A DNA stretch of 29,060 nucleotides from the NCBI GenBank assembly GCA_003427395.1, contig BFEA01000017.1:1609287-1638346 (forward strand). Direction: 5' to 3'. Below, one piece after another: positions 27,810-29,060 of the stretch. The translations under genes were made by a program, and so were the position numbers. Source of the stretch: Chara braunii (lineage: Eukaryota > Streptophyta > Charophyceae > Charales > Characeae). How positions within the stretch are numbered: the first letter of the stretch is position 1; each line of letters starts with the position of its first letter. The notes under the pieces are model-generated. The model did not search any database. It was not told the origin of the DNA and worked only from the letters and a program-made list of their open reading frames with translations.

Positions 27810-27837
27810 AAAAAAAAAAAAAAAAAAAAAAAAAAAA
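27810..27837 (+). repeat. poly(A) tract (28 A)
   Basis: Homopolymer that ends the GGCA-rich stretch; the block to its left could be a retroposed unit with this as its tail. The sequence to the right (27838-27960) differs in composition before GGCA-rich sequence resumes. Confidence 0.9.
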
Positions 27838-28435
27838 CAGATGATGAAAGATTATTTCATCGGAGTTGCACCGACTCGTCAGGAGGCTGAACCCTCGACA
27901 ATCTCCGGGATCTCCATATAGCATAATAGCAGGCAATGGCTCAGTGAAGCACGAGGCGACGCTGCAGGGGCAACTCAACTGCAAAGCGTCAAAGCGAACT
28001 GCATAGATCAACACGGCAAGCGGACAGGCAGCAAAGCAACCGCACAACGACAAGCAACAGCACCACGACACGCAGCAGAACTGCAGCACTGGCAAAACTG
28101 CACATCACACAAGCAAAATGCACAGGAGGATGGGGTACGCAGATGGACAATAAGTCAACAGCGGAACGACGCACAGGGCAAAACTGGCAACACAGCCAAA
28201 CTACACAACAACACACCAACTGCAAAGAACGACGTGAGAAGCAAGCGGGATGGGCAGCAAGGCAGCTGCGGAGCATAGACAAGGCAGTCCACACAGCCGA
28301 TGAGGAGCAACGCCATCAAAGACCGACTTACACCAGAAGTAGAGCCACGCAGACTGTCGGTCCCCACCACCCGTTGACCCAGGAAGCCACCCTCGACGGA
28401 CACCTACCATCAGTCATAGACTCATAGACCATATC

Positions 28436-28735
28436 CACCACAGGCATTGCATGCAGCGCATCTCCCCTAGGAGGCTAGGAGTCCTGCAGGCACCTCAGAC
28501 AACCGACCACTGACTATTTAGCACTTCTTAAAGGTGCTCACCTCGACCCACAGAAAGAGAGAGAGCAAGAGAAAGGAAAAACATAGATACAGAAACATGA
28601 TTGTGTGCGTGTGTGTGTTTGTATGAGCGTGTGCATGTGCGTGTGTTTGGGGGGGAGTAGACCTCCGTGACAGTATTGCGGCTGCAACCTGCATGTTGCA
28701 TCAAAAAGTACGTCAAAGAAATAACCATGGCAACC
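28436..28735. other. unassigned sequence with GT-rich tract
   Basis: A GTGTGCGTGTGTGTG-type alternating purine-pyrimidine tract spans about 28602-28645, followed by a short G run. Nothing else was recognised. Confidence 0.6.
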
Positions 28736-28880
28736 GGCTGGACGTCTGGACCAGAATCCAGACGGTCCGGTTGTCTGGGTCTGGGTCCGGTGTCTGGTCC
28801 GGTAGGTCTGGATTGGGCCCAATTTTGAAATATTCGAAATTTTTTTGGGGGGGGCCTAGGACGTTTTCCGGTCCTAGTCT
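28736..28880. repeat. TCTGG/TCCGG short repeats and small hairpins
   Basis: Irregular repeats of GTCTGG and GTCCGG (28744-28813) include the hairpin GTCTGGA/TCCAGAC (28744-28763). Next come CCCAATTTTGAA against TTCGAAATTTTTTTGGGG (28818-28850) and CCTAGGAC against GTCCTAG (28855-28877). Three hairpins within about 135 bp. Confidence 0.65.
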
Positions 28881-29060
28881 GCCCCCAGAAAATGCCCCCG
28901 GTATTTTTTGGCCGTTTCAGGGCCTACCGGACACAGCCAGACTCTTCCAACAGCTCCCTCTGCTGTTGTACTCCACTGGTAGTTCATCGGATGAGGACGA
29001 GTCTGATACTCTGATTCCAAAAATGAAGCGCTGGCTGCAAAGCGCCACAGAACATCAAGC
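28855..29060 (+). CDS. possible partial reading frame running off the window
   Basis: The register that starts CCT AGG at 28855 is open to the window end and upstream as far as 28783. Its last third has protein-like, acidic then basic composition (STGSSSDEDESDTLIPKMKR). The only in-frame ATG lies at about 29022. I recognise no family; it could be an exon, the start of another element ORF, or chance. Confidence 0.25.

Larger units (their letters stand above)
26560..28435 (+). repeat. strand-asymmetric GGCA/GCAA/ACA-rich region
   Basis: The plus strand is rich in AGGCA, GCAA and ACACA words and poor in T over much of 26560-26700 and 27450-28350. Phrases such as AAGGCAGTGAGGCA occur at both about 26653 and 27700. 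The complementary strand therefore yields long Cys/Leu/Val-rich frames (for example 28095-27517), which I regard as compositional. No gene called. The part 26700-27250 is ordinary unassigned sequence. Confidence 0.6.

Noticed and set aside
27517-28294. Minus-strand Cys/Leu/Val-rich frames resembling small membrane proteins
   Set aside because: They are the complement of a GGCA/ACA-rich strand, several frames are open together, and one reads through poly(A) as a Phe run.
28602-28645. GT-rich tract as a functional Z-DNA element
   Set aside because: It is an imperfect microsatellite; nothing nearby suggests a regulatory role.
1-29060. CRISPR array, bacterial operon, phage or defence system
   Set aside because: There are no regularly spaced identical repeats with unique spacers and no compact operon structure; the content is that of a repeat-rich eukaryotic nuclear genome.

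Overview
The window looks like a nuclear, repeat-dominated stretch from a plant-lineage (green) eukaryote. Four points support this: a U6 snRNA fragment that matches the plant form of U6, a TTTAGGG-type telomere-like run, an LTR-retrotransposon primer-binding site complementary to initiator tRNA-Met, and a chromodomain-bearing Ty3/gypsy element. The mixture of elements would suit a large-genome plant or charophyte alga, but the species cannot be fixed from the sequence. I see no gene that is both recognisable and intact. Nearly everything recognisable is a mobile element or its remains.

Layout. 1-9544: microsatellites, poly(A) tracts, short hairpin repeats (1034-1088, 2314-2390), a TIR-bounded element with a purine-rich payload (2987-3757), unassigned sequence, a decayed protein-coding stretch of unknown family on the minus strand (about 7130-6339), and a cluster of short GGCAGCACC repeats. 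9545-9812: a minus-strand SINE-like unit with a tRNA-like head, a short unique body, a plant U6 snRNA fragment and an A-tail. 9813-12963: unassigned sequence, a pair of about 100-bp foldback MITE-like units and a family of palindromes around GAATACAAGGTAC. 12964-13305: an assembly or library artefact, namely a 38-bp Nextera (Tn5 mosaic end) junction adapter between two copies of the same 152 bp.

13306-22210: the largest object, a decayed Ty3/gypsy chromovirus on the plus strand. It has a probable 5' LTR end, a PBS (13519), a long low-complexity leader, gag (15474 on) with a CCHC knuckle, protease, reverse transcriptase (YLDD), RNase H, integrase (HHCC, D-D35-E) and a chromodomain. It carries at least nine in-frame TAG/TAA codons and several frameshifts, and gag is interrupted by a 330-bp near-perfect foldback insertion. 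No 3' LTR was found.

22742-26198: a decayed LINE on the minus strand, tail-to-tail with the gypsy element. It has a long ORF1-like region and the start of an AP-type endonuclease, but no reverse transcriptase. 26202-29060: unassigned sequence with a strand-asymmetric GGCA/ACA-rich block, an 81-bp tandem duplication, a poly(A) tract, a GT-rich tract and a possible partial reading frame that runs off the window end. The elements do not form a pathway; they record successive insertion and decay.
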